Below, in pieces: positions 31,458 through 41,807 of a stretch of 64,000 nucleotides of DNA. The notes beneath the pieces are model-generated. The model did not search any database. It saw only the letters and a program-made list of their open reading frames with translations, and was not told the origin of the DNA. Each line of letters starts with the position of its first letter. The stretch's first letter is position 1. The translations under genes and the position numbers were made by a program. This stretch comes from Nitrospirota bacterium (GTDB taxonomy: Bacteria > Nitrospirota > Nitrospiria > Nitrospirales > Nitrospiraceae). The DNA lies in contig JAUSMA010000060.1 in the NCBI GenBank assembly GCA_030645475.1, forward strand, positions 186,001 through 250,000, given 5' to 3'.

Positions 31458-33107
31458 GTGGCTCATCATCCTCACGCAGGCCAGCCAGCACCGGCATCAA
31501 TGCTCGTCAATATCCCTCGCCTAATCACGGCCTACTATACGGAAAAGCCCGATGCAAACGTGCGCGAGCAGCGCGTCACATTTGGGACCTCAGGGCATCG
31601 AGGAACATCTTTCAAGCGATCTTTTAACGAAGTCCATATTATCGCAGTCGCACAGGCTATTTACGAATATCGCAAGATGGAGAACATCAGCGGCCCACTC
31701 TATCTGGGGATGGATACACACGCATTATCGGAGCCAGCCTTTGCAAGCGTCCTAGAGGTGCTGGCGGCCAATGGCGTCGAGGTCATGGTGGACCAGGATG
31801 GCGGCTACACGCCAACCCCGGTCATCTCTCACGCCATCCTCACCTACAATCGAGGCAAAAGCTCAGGATTATCCGATGGCATCGTCATCACTCCCTCGCA
31901 CAATCCACCGGAGGATGGCGGGATCAAATACAATCCGCCACATGGTGGCCCGGCCGACACCGCGGTGACGAAGTGGATAGAGGACCGTGCCAACGCCCTG
32001 ATGAAGGTCGACCTCCATGGAGTAGCCCGCCTCCCCTATGCCCGAGCCAGACGAGCGGCGACGACCAAGCCCCATAATTATCTCGGCACCTTCATCGATG
32101 ACCTCGCACAGATTATCGACATGGAGATGCTTCGATCATCCGGGTTGAAGCTTGGCATCGACCCGCTGGGCGGATCCGGCGTAGCCTACTGGCAGCCGAT
32201 CGCAGAGCGGTATGGCTTACACATTGAGATTGTCAATCCCGCCATCGATCCCACCTTCCGGTTCATGCCGCTCGATTGGGACGGCAAGATTCGGATGGAC
32301 TGTTCCTCGCCTTTTGCGATGGCGAACCTCATCTCGCTGAAAGATCGGTTCGATGTCGCCTTTGGCAACGATGCAGACAACGACCGGCATGGCATCGTCA
32401 CCCGCTCTGCCGGCCTGATGAACCCCAACCATTATCTGGCGGTCTCAATCTCCTATCTTTTTACGAGCCGTCCCGGCTGGAAGACCGATGCCGCGATTGG
32501 GAAGACGTTGGTAAGCAGCAGTCTGATCGATCGTGTTGCTGCCAAACTCGGACGCACACTCATTGAAGTGCCGGTCGGCTTCAAATGGTTCGTGAAGGGA
32601 TTGTTAGACGGCTCGCTCGGCTTTGGCGGAGAAGAAAGCGCGGGGGCGTCATTCCTCCGTCGCGATGGCACGGTCTGGTCGACGGACAAAGACGGCATCA
32701 TCATGAACCTGTTGGCCGCAGAGATGATGGCGAAAACCGGCCGCGATCCCGGTGAACTGTATCGAGAACTGACCAAAGAACTCGGAGAACCCCTGTACGC
32801 GCGAATCGATGCGGCCGCCACGCCTGTACAGAAAACGATCCTCTCGAAACTTTCGCCGGACCAGGTCCAGGCTGTTGAATTGGCCGGTGACAAAATCATA
32901 GCCAAACTGTCGACAGCCCCTGGCAATGGTGCCGCAATTGGTGGACTGAAAGTCGTCACCGAACAAGGCTGGTTTGCGGCTCGCCCGTCCGGCACCGAAG
33001 ACGTCTATAAGCTCTACGCTGAAAGTTTTCGAGGGAACGCACATCTCACGCGGATTCAGGAAGAGGCCCAGGCCCTGATTACACAGGCACTGGCATCTGC
33101 CACGTAA
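31458..33107 (+). CDS. pgm: Phosphoglucomutase (alpha-D-glucose-phosphate-specific)
   Basis: 549 aa, the normal length for the PGM/PNM family enzyme that interconverts glucose-1- and glucose-6-phosphate for glycogen and UDP-glucose metabolism. Visible sites are [13 protein letters not shown], the phosphoserine loop [17 protein letters not shown], the metal loop [19 protein letters not shown] for sugar binding, and the phosphate-binding end [17 protein letters not shown]. The GTG start is preceded by AAAGGATCATCTC. It is the first chromosomal gene to the right of the provirus; its promoter must lie within about 190 bp downstream of the attR. Confidence 0.96.
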   Translation: MAHHPHAGQPAPASMLVNIPRLITAYYTEKPDANVREQRVTFGTSGHRGTSFKRSFNEVHIIAVAQAIYEYRKMENISGPLYLGMDTHALSEPAFASVLEVLAANGVEVMVDQDGGYTPTPVISHAILTYNRGKSSGLSDGIVITPSHNPPEDGGIKYNPPHGGPADTAVTKWIEDRANALMKVDLHGVARLPYARARRAATTKPHNYLGTFIDDLAQIIDMEMLRSSGLKLGIDPLGGSGVAYWQPIAERYGLHIEIVNPAIDPTFRFMPLDWDGKIRMDCSSPFAMANLISLKDRFDVAFGNDADNDRHGIVTRSAGLMNPNHYLAVSISYLFTSRPGWKTDAAIGKTLVSSSLIDRVAAKLGRTLIEVPVGFKWFVKGLLDGSLGFGGEESAGASFLRRDGTVWSTDKDGIIMNLLAAEMMAKTGRDPGELYRELTKELGEPLYARIDAAATPVQKTILSKLSPDQVQAVELAGDKIIAKLSTAPGNGAAIGGLKVVTEQGWFAARPSGTEDVYKLYAESFRGNAHLTRIQEEAQALITQALASAT

Positions 33108-33122
33108 GAGGAGTGGGCCAGA

Positions 33123-33311
33123 GTGAGTAGCACGGCCATGCTCATGTGGGGCATGATTTTTGGATCGATCGGTTGTGGATATTGTCTCTATGGAAAGAAG
33201 CAACGAGCCGTTGTGCCGCTGATCGTCGGCATTGCGCTCTGTGTCGTTCCCTACTTTACTGCCAATGTGTATGTACTTCTAGTGGCTTCCCCCTTTTTTG
33301 CAGGCTTGTGA
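33123..33311 (+). CDS. Small two-helix membrane protein
   Basis: 62 aa from a GTG with an AGAGGAG site. Two membrane segments (MLMWGMIFGSIGCGYCLYG and VVPLIVGIALCVVPYF) separated by a basic KKQRA turn. It matches a widespread small-protein family often labelled, without good evidence, as an amino acid transport protein. It follows pgm after 15 bases and is probably co-transcribed. Confidence 0.75.
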   Translation: MSSTAMLMWGMIFGSIGCGYCLYGKKQRAVVPLIVGIALCVVPYFTANVYVLLVASPFFAGL

Positions 33312-33594
33312 GGCCCGTTGAGATGTGTCACTGGCCAGAGCTGAACGCTTCCATGGCAACCAGCGCTGCGGGGCATTCAGGGAGAAGCCCAAGCATCGAT
33401 TGGCAATGACTGCCCCACTCGACTAAGAACGAGTTCCTGGCCTGGCTCAAAATCCTAGTGCAACACCGGCATCCTGGTCGATTACGTTATGGCCGTGCGT
33501 GGCCGAGGCGCAGCCGCCTCCACGTTTCCGATCGTCGACCGCGTATGATTCGAGCTCATGGAATGTTCCCTCGTATCGCGTCCAGCAGGGACTG
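33312..33594. other. Intergenic region between convergent genes
   Basis: About 280 bp between the small membrane gene and the end of the 981-aa gene. I see no protein-like frame with a ribosome site and no clear terminator. Confidence 0.4.
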
Positions 33595-36540
33595 CTACGG
33601 ACTAGGAAGCAGGCCAAGATAGACCGCCATGTAGTAGGCCAGAAGATAGTCCACGGCCGACCCTTCTCTGAGGCGATGGTTACCTGGAGCGCCATTCTGG
33701 AGCACTTCCATCTGGTCAGGCGGTGGTACGCCGGGTCGCCGAATCTTTTCATCCATGCCAACTTGGAAGGGATGTCGTTGCCACATGAAGTCCATCCCTT
33801 GCCCGACTCGTCCCCAAAGGGGGAGGGCAAAATTTGAGATCCATTTGGGGTTGCCGCCCAACGAGGCATAGAGACTCACGTCGCGCGGCCAGAGCTGGGA
33901 TTGATAATCCCATCTCGCCACGTCGTTTCTCGGGAGGCCGTTGGGACCCATGACGAGGCTGCGGCGAATCAGCCACTCGTTCAGCAAGGACTGGATCTCC
34001 TCGGTGAGATTGATCCGGGAATTGGGGGAAGACAGGCTGGCTGCTGCCGCTGCACGCTCAGCCGGTGTCTGAACCAGGATATGCAGCAGGTCGAAATACG
34101 CGTTCTTATGATGATGGATCGCGCCCCAGAGCATGTTGTATCCAACTATCGCCTTTGCACGGATAGACGGATCTGTTTCGAGGAAGAGCAGTGATGAGAA
34201 GGCGGCGTGCGAGAGATTGAACTTGTAATATTCTTCGGGCGGGTCGATCGAGCTGAACCAGGTGGGAATCCAGGTCAACTCGGCAGCCGGTGCATACTTG
34301 TCGTACAGCGGGCCGTACTTGGCCGGATTCACGGTCTTTCCGATGCGGAGATACGCCAGTTGCTTCGCGAAGTCGCCAAGGTAGGACGAGGTCGGGGCGA
34401 TGCGATTGTCCGGGGGAAGGACCACGTTCCAGTTGTTCCGAAGCAAATTGTCCAAGGCGTCTTCGATGAGCTTCTTCGCTGTCGCCTGCACCTCAGGGTC
34501 ATTCACGTTCTGATAGGCCATGGCCAATCCCATGAAGACTCCGACTTGTTGGTCGCGGCTTACCGGATGGTTGGTTCCGCAACCCCAGCCGTACCAGATG
34601 GGACCGACCGGTTGGATGAGTTGAGGTAATCCCGTGCGAGTGGCTTCCGGAACCGCTCCGTAGGTTGGAAAGATGGTCGGATTTCCTTGTATTTGCCATC
34701 CGCCTTCCGGATGCATGTAGTAACAGGGTTGAGTGGTGAGCGGACCGGTCGTGTAGTCGCTGGGGTCATCGGAACGGTGAAACGTCCGTGAAAGAATCCC
34801 TGGCCCAGCGGTGACTGGAATGAATGCGGCCCCTCCGAAGTTGAGGCCACCGATGCTGCCTTGACGCACCGGTGGTCCCACCACGTCGCCTGTGACGTCA
34901 AAAAGCCTCTTGATCCCGCCTAGGACGAACTTCACGCGCTCCAGGGCCGCTGGGCTGGGCATCGCGGCATAGCGAAAGGACTCGGCTGCGAGATAGTGTC
35001 CTGTCCAGAGGGCGGAATCGGCTTGTTGCCCATACGTTGGCAGACTCTTCCCGCTCAGAAGCAATGGCCGCCCAACAGGCGGATCCAGTTGGAGCCAGGG
35101 ATAATCGAGCGAGAGCACCGTCCCGCTGGGGAGATGCCGGAGGATGCCCGTCTCGATCTCGTTCGCCGGGGTCGCGAAGTCGACTGGTGTCTGGAGTGGC
35201 GGAGTCATGCCACCAGGCTGATTTTCCCCAAGGGTTCGCGGCATCCCAGGTTGAAGCCCAGCGATGAGCTGATTGAGTTCATCGGTGGTGGGCACGACGA
35301 ATGGCAGGGACAATCCGAAGGGAACCCCCACGCGCTTGTCGTATTTCGTGCCCAGGTAGGAGAAGCCTAATCCGATGCTCAATTCCCCTCGTACGGTCAC
35401 CGTGACGAGCTGAAAAGCGGCATGGAAAGATGCACGTCCAATCTTCCCACCCATTAACACGTCGTCCGCGTTGTCGCTAAGATCAACTGCAAGTTGTTGA
35501 GGAGAGGTGTTGCTGTCTATATCAACGCCCCGCGGCGTGCCAAACAAATTTCTGTAGTCAACCTCAGCCCCGATGTCGTATCGCACCGGTTCGAACGTCA
35601 TGATGAGGTCTCCGGTAAGCCGTGCGTCGAAGCCCCCCCCAAGAGCAACCGGAAGGTTGGTGAAATGCCCGACCATGTGCAATTTTCCGCCGGAAACTTG
35701 TGTTTGGATGGACACAGGGATCGAGACCGGGATGAACCCTTCCCCTCCCACTGAAAAGTGGGGAGTGATCGTCGCATTGATGAGTTTCGGGCGTTGTGGA
35801 TCGCGCGGGTCGAGTCTAACGTCTGCCCGCGTCTGCAAGTTCGAGATACGAATACCGAAGGGAAACAACGAAGGATTCCATTTTAGAACGTTTTTGTTCC
35901 CGACTTCGACGTTTGCTCGTCCTTCAATCTGGCCCCGAAGCGCGATATTCCATGACCGCCCCAGCGGCGCCTCCAGCGTGAAGCCATTCAGCGACGCGCG
36001 ACGGAATCCCGGCGGCGCTGCGAAGTCCAAATTGGCCCCGACGTTGGTCATTTTGAGCGAGACGCCCCATTCGGCGAGACTGTTGCCTTTCACCGAGAGC
36101 TTTCCGCCGCCATGGGCGAGCCGCTTACCCTCCAGAGATTCTCGAATGTTGCGCTCGCTGTCTTGTTCTCGCTGCTTACTCAGACCCACCCAGGGGCAGG
36201 CCATGAGTTCATTTGCTGCATCAATTCCGATTCCGAGACCGGTCACGGCTGGAGAGGGACAAGGCGGAGTCTGCCCCTTGAAGGGGAATGTTTGGGGTAT
36301 CGCCAATGGCGGGATTGCCTGTAGGCTAGGGGCCACCACCGGTGGTCTGGTTGGCACACCTGTGCCCTGGCGAGGAATTGCCAGTCCCGGGACGGCGCGC
36401 TCAGTGACGTTTCCCTGCTCAGTCTCTGCAACCGAAGACTCACTCTGTGCTACAGCCGGCGACGGGGCGAATCCTGCGGCTGCACCAGCGATGACAAGCG
36501 CGACGACTATCCCGATCCCAATCACGTGCGTCTTACGCAT
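33595..36540 (-). CDS. Large exported protein of unknown function (981 aa)
   Basis: The ATG at 36540 has an ideal AAAGGAGATCATC site and opens with a signal peptide (VIGIGIVVALVIAGAAAGFA...AVAQ). An in-frame ATG at 36732 also has AAAGGAG and would add 64 residues. A Pro-rich linker (about 30-75) is followed by a beta-rich half (about 110-330; SLKMTNVGANLDFAAPPGFR, ISNLQTRADVRLDPRDPQRP). A helical, Trp/Tyr-rich C-terminal half follows (about 560-975; ALDNLLRNNWNVVLPPDNR, FAKQLAYLRIGKTVNP, VDYLLAYYMAVYLGLLP) that could be an alpha/alpha-toroid. No catalytic motif is recognised. It is the last gene of a minus-strand run of exported proteins. Confidence 0.75.
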   Translation of the reverse strand: MRKTHVIGIGIVVALVIAGAAAGFAPSPAVAQSESSVAETEQGNVTERAVPGLAIPRQGTGVPTRPPVVAPSLQAIPPLAIPQTFPFKGQTPPCPSPAVTGLGIGIDAANELMACPWVGLSKQREQDSERNIRESLEGKRLAHGGGKLSVKGNSLAEWGVSLKMTNVGANLDFAAPPGFRRASLNGFTLEAPLGRSWNIALRGQIEGRANVEVGNKNVLKWNPSLFPFGIRISNLQTRADVRLDPRDPQRPKLINATITPHFSVGGEGFIPVSIPVSIQTQVSGGKLHMVGHFTNLPVALGGGFDARLTGDLIMTFEPVRYDIGAEVDYRNLFGTPRGVDIDSNTSPQQLAVDLSDNADDVLMGGKIGRASFHAAFQLVTVTVRGELSIGLGFSYLGTKYDKRVGVPFGLSLPFVVPTTDELNQLIAGLQPGMPRTLGENQPGGMTPPLQTPVDFATPANEIETGILRHLPSGTVLSLDYPWLQLDPPVGRPLLLSGKSLPTYGQQADSALWTGHYLAAESFRYAAMPSPAALERVKFVLGGIKRLFDVTGDVVGPPVRQGSIGGLNFGGAAFIPVTAGPGILSRTFHRSDDPSDYTTGPLTTQPCYYMHPEGGWQIQGNPTIFPTYGAVPEATRTGLPQLIQPVGPIWYGWGCGTNHPVSRDQQVGVFMGLAMAYQNVNDPEVQATAKKLIEDALDNLLRNNWNVVLPPDNRIAPTSSYLGDFAKQLAYLRIGKTVNPAKYGPLYDKYAPAAELTWIPTWFSSIDPPEEYYKFNLSHAAFSSLLFLETDPSIRAKAIVGYNMLWGAIHHHKNAYFDLLHILVQTPAERAAAAASLSSPNSRINLTEEIQSLLNEWLIRRSLVMGPNGLPRNDVARWDYQSQLWPRDVSLYASLGGNPKWISNFALPLWGRVGQGMDFMWQRHPFQVGMDEKIRRPGVPPPDQMEVLQNGAPGNHRLREGSAVDYLLAYYMAVYLGLLPSP

Positions 36541-36891
36541 GATGATCTCCTTTGGCTCCATAGCCGCAAGATTGTGCGTTGAAAGGCGTGCGAGGAAACT
36601 CATCAGACTGGCCAACGTCATGTAGACCATTGCCCCGATGAGACCACTCAGGCTGATGCGGCCGACCGGCAGTCTGAGTTGCCTGACCCCGCCGCTCCTT
36701 CTGCCCTTCTCCCCTGTCGCATACGTTCGCATCACGCTCTCCTTTCATGACACATCATGGGTGGAGGCTTATACGGTCCGATCTGGCTATGAGTCGTTGA
36801 AGGTCAGCTTAAGGTTCATCGGGTTTGTCCTGCGCTGGGAGTGGCGCGATGAATTGCGCATCATCCTTGGAGCCTCCTCGCTCACAACCGT
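36541..36891. other. Intergenic region with alternative upstream start
   Basis: 351 bp between two large exported-protein genes. It contains a ribosome site and ATG (36732) in frame with the 981-aa protein, so part of it may be coding. Otherwise nothing is recognised. Confidence 0.35.
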
Positions 36892-39800
36892 TCAGCGCAT
36901 GTCCTGGCGGCTGTGCCGAACGGCCGCGCCGACGCCTGAGGATTGAATGCCAAGGTAGTTGCCGTTGGCCGAGTAGAACAAAATGTCTACGCCGGGGTTC
37001 GCATCAAAGCGACCGACTGCCGCAAACATCCCCGGACGCGACGGGAGATCCGTCCAATCTCTCCGGCCATCGTAGGAAATACTTTTCCCATACGCCGTGG
37101 CCACATCGGCGCGGCCGTTTCCGTTGAAGTCGGCGATGATCAAACCTGCCATGGTCTTCGTCAGCGCCGAGCGCAACGGAAATCCATCCCAAGGTCCAGT
37201 GGCGTTCAACGAGACCTTCCACTTGCCGCTCTCGACGCCCACAACATCCGTCTTGCCATCGCCGTTGAAATCCCCAAACCCGAGATCAGCGGTTCGTTTG
37301 CTTGAATCCTGCGTATTGACGAACGGACCAACGCCGCCATCGGAGATCCACCAGCGCTGCCCGTCGGCATAAAAGATATCGGCACGCTTATCGCCGATGA
37401 AATCGCCGACGCGGAACTCGCTCAGTGCAGGATTGCTTTCGTTGATCTTTTCCCATAGCGAGGCCCCACCCCAGGAGACGAGCCATTCGCGCCCATGCTG
37501 CGTGAAGACGTCCGTACGTCCGTCGCCGTCGAAATCTCCGAATAGAAGAGTGCCGATCCCGTCCGTCTGGGCGTTGAGGAAACGCCACTCGGCATTGCCG
37601 GCAGGGGCGTAGTACCATGCCGACCCAGTGGCGAGGAAGACATCGTCCGTTCCATCGCCGTCGAAATCACCCACGCCTAGGCGAGTCGTCGGATTTGGAT
37701 TCGTATTGAACTGATTGTTGTCGTATACGAAGAATTTATTCTTTGCCCCGCAATCACTGCAGACCACGGCGTCTTCTCGGCTTCTGAGCGACACGTTGTG
37801 ATGAAACTCGACTCGGTAATTCGGTTCACCTCGAAGGTCGAAATTTTCATGTTTGTATTGGGTGCCCAGGAACGTATTCCCTGCAATCTCGAAGTACTGC
37901 CCTGCGCGGCCACCAAACCCGTTGCCACCAGTTCCGTGCACATCAAAGTCATGGGCTGTCCATCTTGCGACCAAGACTTTTGTCTGCGTCGGCGCCGCCC
38001 AGAGTACAAGGTTGTTCCAGGCAAGGTAGCTGGTGCATCCCCATCCAGAAGCCTTGATGGCGTGGCGGTTAGAGACGAAGGTGTTGCCCTCGATCAGCGG
38101 GAACGAGTTCATCTCCGCCCGAACACCATATCCAGCCTCCTGCTTTTGGTTATGGTGAATGAAATTGCGCGCTACGCGGAGGTTATTGGGACGTGAACCC
38201 CTGGGATCCCCCATGTCTGTACAGATCCCCGGCTCTGCAGCCCCCGAGACAGTCATCGCTGCGCCCGGCCAGTCCGAGATGTCGTTATGATCGATGATCA
38301 CCCTGGCCTGGAGATGGTCTTGCTCAGTACCAATTCCCCAGACGGGGGTTTGATCAATGTCTGTGTCCCGGCTTGGTCCACGCAACCGTAGTCCAGTGAT
38401 ACGTACATCAGGGCCTTCAATGGCGATCATCGCCCCCTTCGTGACGTTCCGCATCGACAGTTCCGGCCCCAAGAGGGTGCCACGCCGATCGCCGCGAATC
38501 GTTATGCCACCCCCAATGTGGACATGGGCATAGTCCAGAGCCGGATTATAGGGATTGGGGTAGTCTCTCAACTCGATCGATGTGCCTGACGCAATTTCAA
38601 TGACGGTGCCCCAATGTGCTTGTTCCAAGGCCCTTCCAAAATTCATTTCCTGCGGCACGCGCACAAAACCGCTGGTGGGTTTCCGGTTGCTCTTGTCGGT
38701 GGCCACAACGGTCCAGAACTCGTTATCTGCAAGATTTCGTGAACCCAGCACGAGAGGGGTTCGGTTTGTGCCGCGGTTGTTTAGCACCTTCACCACACGA
38801 GTACGATCCGCCGCTAAGATAATACTGTCTCCATCCAGCACAAAGATCTGCCCCGAGGCCGAGCCTGAGAGCGCAGTCACCTCCATTCGCCCCCCTTGGC
38901 GACTCACATCATCCTGCAATTCGAGCAGCAGATTGCCTGCCATACTCGGCTCAGCCACGGGCGTCATCATCACGAATGGCGGCGCAGCAAGTTGGGCGTT
39001 GCTTCGTTGACCCTGCAGAATGGCCCCAGTATTCGGGAGAACCAGTGATGGTGGTGGAGGCGGCGACGATAGCGGAGGGGCACCGCGATGATCTCGCACG
39101 ATCGGGTCTACAGCTCGGGAAAGCACGGCAGGCGGTGCAGATAACTTGACGCCGATAACCTTTGTCCCCGCGCGCAGAATGACCTCGTGGCGGGCGTTGA
39201 TCTCTTGCACCACGACGTGTTGCGCTATTGTACCGTTGCAGGTGTAGATGAAAACCGGGGCGCCGGCAATTTGTGGCGGAGCGCCGAAATCGAGACATTT
39301 TCCCCCGTAACTGATCACGGTGAAAGTGGGCGGTTGCGGCTGTGTGTAGAGTTGCAGGTCGCCTAATTGGGGGGAAACCAGCCCTTGGAGGACACGTCCT
39401 TTCTCGACCCCATATGGTACGGGTGGTTGCGTGGGTGGTGTTTTTTGTGTGACCACAAATTGGATCTGCGCTGAGGAAGCCAGAGGATACTCCGTCCCGC
39501 GTGGGCGAGCGCCGGAGATCGAACCTGCCGCATCCAGCGCTTGACCGTTCGGCAGGACCAATACCACGTGAACGACATCTGGATCGTCTCCCGATACGGT
39601 CACGGCCAGCGGCGCTTCGATCATCTCACTGTGGGTCGTTGCGCGGGCGTCGAGAAAAAGCGGCGTACCGCCCTTCGCGTTCAATCTGAGGCGCGACCCC
39701 ACCAGGGTATCCACCTCGTAGGTTCCGGCGTCAACAGTGACATCGCTGCCGTCTGACGACGGAAAATGGACCGACTGCTGTAACGTGATGATTGGCGCTG

Positions 39801-39894
39801 ACCCAGCCCACGAGCTGAGACCGATAAAGAGAAGGCCTGTGCTCAGCGCGAGGATTACGCGTTTCCGGGAAGAACGAACAGATTGTCTCTTCAT
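36892..39894 (-). CDS. Exported beta-helix protein with C-terminal FG-GAP/VCBS repeats
   Basis: 1000 aa. A signal peptide (VILALSTGLLFIGLSSWAGS) is followed by an unnamed ~110-residue domain (35-145) shared with the lipoprotein at 45810-46757. A long linker follows, then a right-handed parallel beta-helix (about 415-700; IHHNQKQEAGYGVRAEMNSF, LIEGNTFVSNRHAIKASGWG, FEIAGNTFLG) of the pectate-lyase/NosD type. At the C-terminus are five FG-GAP/VCBS calcium-binding repeats (VGDFDGDGTDDVF, FGDFDGDGRTDVF, VGDFIGDKRADIF, FGDFNGDGKTDVV, IADFNGNGRADVA). Proteins like this bind or cleave polysaccharides outside the cell; a catalytic role is not proven here. Confidence 0.82.
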   Translation of the reverse strand: MKRQSVRSSRKRVILALSTGLLFIGLSSWAGSAPIITLQQSVHFPSSDGSDVTVDAGTYEVDTLVGSRLRLNAKGGTPLFLDARATTHSEMIEAPLAVTVSGDDPDVVHVVLVLPNGQALDAAGSISGARPRGTEYPLASSAQIQFVVTQKTPPTQPPVPYGVEKGRVLQGLVSPQLGDLQLYTQPQPPTFTVISYGGKCLDFGAPPQIAGAPVFIYTCNGTIAQHVVVQEINARHEVILRAGTKVIGVKLSAPPAVLSRAVDPIVRDHRGAPPLSSPPPPPSLVLPNTGAILQGQRSNAQLAAPPFVMMTPVAEPSMAGNLLLELQDDVSRQGGRMEVTALSGSASGQIFVLDGDSIILAADRTRVVKVLNNRGTNRTPLVLGSRNLADNEFWTVVATDKSNRKPTSGFVRVPQEMNFGRALEQAHWGTVIEIASGTSIELRDYPNPYNPALDYAHVHIGGGITIRGDRRGTLLGPELSMRNVTKGAMIAIEGPDVRITGLRLRGPSRDTDIDQTPVWGIGTEQDHLQARVIIDHNDISDWPGAAMTVSGAAEPGICTDMGDPRGSRPNNLRVARNFIHHNQKQEAGYGVRAEMNSFPLIEGNTFVSNRHAIKASGWGCTSYLAWNNLVLWAAPTQTKVLVARWTAHDFDVHGTGGNGFGGRAGQYFEIAGNTFLGTQYKHENFDLRGEPNYRVEFHHNVSLRSREDAVVCSDCGAKNKFFVYDNNQFNTNPNPTTRLGVGDFDGDGTDDVFLATGSAWYYAPAGNAEWRFLNAQTDGIGTLLFGDFDGDGRTDVFTQHGREWLVSWGGASLWEKINESNPALSEFRVGDFIGDKRADIFYADGQRWWISDGGVGPFVNTQDSSKRTADLGFGDFNGDGKTDVVGVESGKWKVSLNATGPWDGFPLRSALTKTMAGLIIADFNGNGRADVATAYGKSISYDGRRDWTDLPSRPGMFAAVGRFDANPGVDILFYSANGNYLGIQSSGVGAAVRHSRQDMR

Positions 39895-39970
39895 TGCAGA
39901 GCCCCCTATGAACCAATTACTTGTAGGGAATCAGAATGTCCCTCTTTCAAGTACCATGCTTCAATCGTCT

Positions 39971-40075
39971 TCACGGTGCGGCAGGCGCCGGAGTTCCACT
40001 GTCTGTTGCTCCAGGTCCCGTCTGCGAATCAATAGGGTCTTTTTCAGACTGTTCACCGTCGATGCCGCGTTTCAT
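39971..40075 (-). CDS. Possible 34-aa coupled peptide
   Basis: An ATG overlapping the previous stop (ATGA) opens a 34-residue acidic, Pro/Thr-rich frame (MKRGIDGEQSEKDPIDSQTG). Only the overlap supports it. The rest of the gap 39895-40415 is covered by the broken gene described separately. Confidence 0.2.
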   Translation of the reverse strand: MKRGIDGEQSEKDPIDSQTGPGATDSGTPAPAAP

Positions 40076-40369
40076 GATAGTGCCTTGGGCACTGGTGGTC
40101 TGGTCATGCCGCGATCGGCCGGTGGGGAGCCGTATCGTTCATAGGATTCTGTTTGCGTTTTGTTGCCTGCTATGACGGCCTTGCCATTTTTTGTTTTGCA
40201 CTGAGCCTGCTGGCAGGTCCGGCAGGTGGTAGTACCCTGGCCCCCAGGATTTTCCCACTCCAGCACAATCGTGGGTCGTTGGCCCTCGTCCATCATTCGA
40301 TGCGCCAAATGCCCATAGCTATGGAGCACAGATGAACCCTGCCCCAAGGAATGCAGTCATGTATCTCAT
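40072..40369 (-). pseudogene. Frame-disrupted small secreted protein gene
   Basis: An ATG at 40369 has a strong GGAGGCTAAACC site and begins like a signal peptide (MRYMTAFLGAGFICAP) but meets a stop after 16 codons. The overlapping frame (to 40072) continues plausibly as SYGHLAHRMMDEGQRPTIVL, with three Cys in TTTCRTCQQAQCKTK. A single indel near 40320 would join the two into about 95 aa. It is either a pseudogene or a sequencing/assembly slip. Confidence 0.35.
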
Positions 40370-40415
40370 GGTTTAGCCTCCGCCAGGATAGGTGGTTCGG
40401 TGTATTCTTGTCTTG

Positions 40416-41189
40416 CTACTGTGGTCGTGCGCGTGCGACGAGGTCTTTTAATCCGTTCAGGTCCAGCGCCCCAGGCACGAGTTCCGTACCGACAATGAAG
40501 CCCGGCGTACCATTGATACCGAGGTCTCTTGCCAACGCACGGTTGCGATCGATGACCGTCTGCCATTCGGGATGTGCCATATCAATTTCGAGACGTGTTG
40601 CATCCAAGCCGACCTCTCCGGCGATCGACAGGATCGAATCTTTCGTGATGTCGCCGTTGGCTGCCAAGAGCGCTTCATGAAAGACCTGATGTTTGCCTTG
40701 TGCCTTCGAGGCGAGTGCCGCTTTTGCTGCGAGTTCAGAGGTTTCGCCAAGTATCGGCAGGTCTTTGTAAACGACCTTTACTCGCGCATCGTCTTTTTGC
40801 AATTGCGTCACGGCGGCGGCCACGCGTTTGCAATAGCCGCAGCGGTAGTCGAAAAACTCAACCAGGGTCACCTCCCCTGCTGGATTGCCGCTGACTGGCG
40901 ACGAGGGATCCTGCAACAAGTCGCTCTGCCTTGTTACGAGGGCCATCTTCGAACGCTGTCGTTCGTCTTCCTGCCGCTTGGTGTCTAAGGCTTGAAGCGA
41001 CTGCTCGATGACTTCCGGGTGTGTGCGGATGTACTGCTCGATCACTTGTTCGAGGGCCTGATTCGAGGCGGGATCAGCAGAAGTTGTCGGTTCAGCAAAC
41101 GAACGCGATGCTCCGAGGAGCATCACGGTAAAGACGCACACGGTTGATGCACTGCCTCGCAATGGGAAACCCGCAGACCGTTGGATCAT
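40416..41189 (-). CDS. Periplasmic DsbA-like thioredoxin-fold disulfide protein
   Basis: 257 aa. The N-terminal signal is (STVCVFTVMLLGASRSFA). An N-terminal helical segment (EQYIRTHPEVIEQSLQAL) is typical of the Com1/ScsC/BdbD-like DsbA subgroup. The active site is CGYC in VEFFDYRCGYCKRVAAAV, with the cis-proline loop GTPGFIVG. The family oxidises or isomerises cysteines in the periplasm. It overlaps the small exported protein upstream by ATGA. No DsbB-like partner is in the window. Confidence 0.9.
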   Translation of the reverse strand: MIQRSAGFPLRGSASTVCVFTVMLLGASRSFAEPTTSADPASNQALEQVIEQYIRTHPEVIEQSLQALDTKRQEDERQRSKMALVTRQSDLLQDPSSPVSGNPAGEVTLVEFFDYRCGYCKRVAAAVTQLQKDDARVKVVYKDLPILGETSELAAKAALASKAQGKHQVFHEALLAANGDITKDSILSIAGEVGLDATRLEIDMAHPEWQTVIDRNRALARDLGINGTPGFIVGTELVPGALDLNGLKDLVARARPQ

Positions 41190-41533
41190 GGATGGGGCTC
41201 CTGTATCGGCCTATTGCCGGGAATCGGTGGAATCGGACATCGCTTGCCGGCCATGACGGAGGAAGATCCGACGAGTCGACTGAGCAGCGCAGTCACGGAG
41301 CCGGACGAGGGCGTTTCGCCATCGCAGTCGGGAGCGGTGTTCTGTGGAAGGGGGGCGACATGGTCCGACGATGGCTGAGATGGGTTGGTAATATTTCTAC
41401 TGGATTGGGACGTGGTCATGTGCAGCGGCGGCGGTATCGTGTCAGGCCCGCTCGAAGCCTCCATCGAGTGAGCGGCAGGCAGTCCGCCACTGATCGTCAC
41501 CGCGATGAGTGCTGCCAGCGTGATCTGTCTCAC
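41186..41533 (-). CDS. Small exported protein, coupled to the DsbA-like gene
   Basis: 115 aa from a GTG at 41533 with a GAGGG site; the longer frame upstream is not protein-like. A signal peptide (ITLAALIAVTISGGLPAAHS) is followed by a Pro/Ser/Thr-rich low-complexity region (PPPLHMTTSQSSRNITNPSQ). Two Cys in the second half could be a DsbA-like client. No family is recognised. Confidence 0.55.
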   Translation of the reverse strand: MRQITLAALIAVTISGGLPAAHSMEASSGPDTIPPPLHMTTSQSSRNITNPSQPSSDHVAPLPQNTAPDCDGETPSSGSVTALLSRLVGSSSVMAGKRCPIPPIPGNRPIQEPHP

Positions 41534-41807
41534 AGGACCCTCAGCTTGAGGTGAGCGAGCGTACCCATACTGTGAAGTACGTCGACTGAGTGCGGTGAAA
41601 GGTTCAATGAAAAGGAGGATGCGGACGGAAGAGGGGAGATGGGGTCGATGGACGGTCTGACTCTCACGCGAAGCCCTCCGCGCTACCGAGTTGTGGGACC
41701 TAACCGGACACCGATCTATGCCCTGTAAGAGGGGGCAAGGATATGCGACAAACGGGCGCTTGGTCAACCGGCGGACGGGCCGTCGTAATCGACCAGTCTG
41801 TGAGAAA

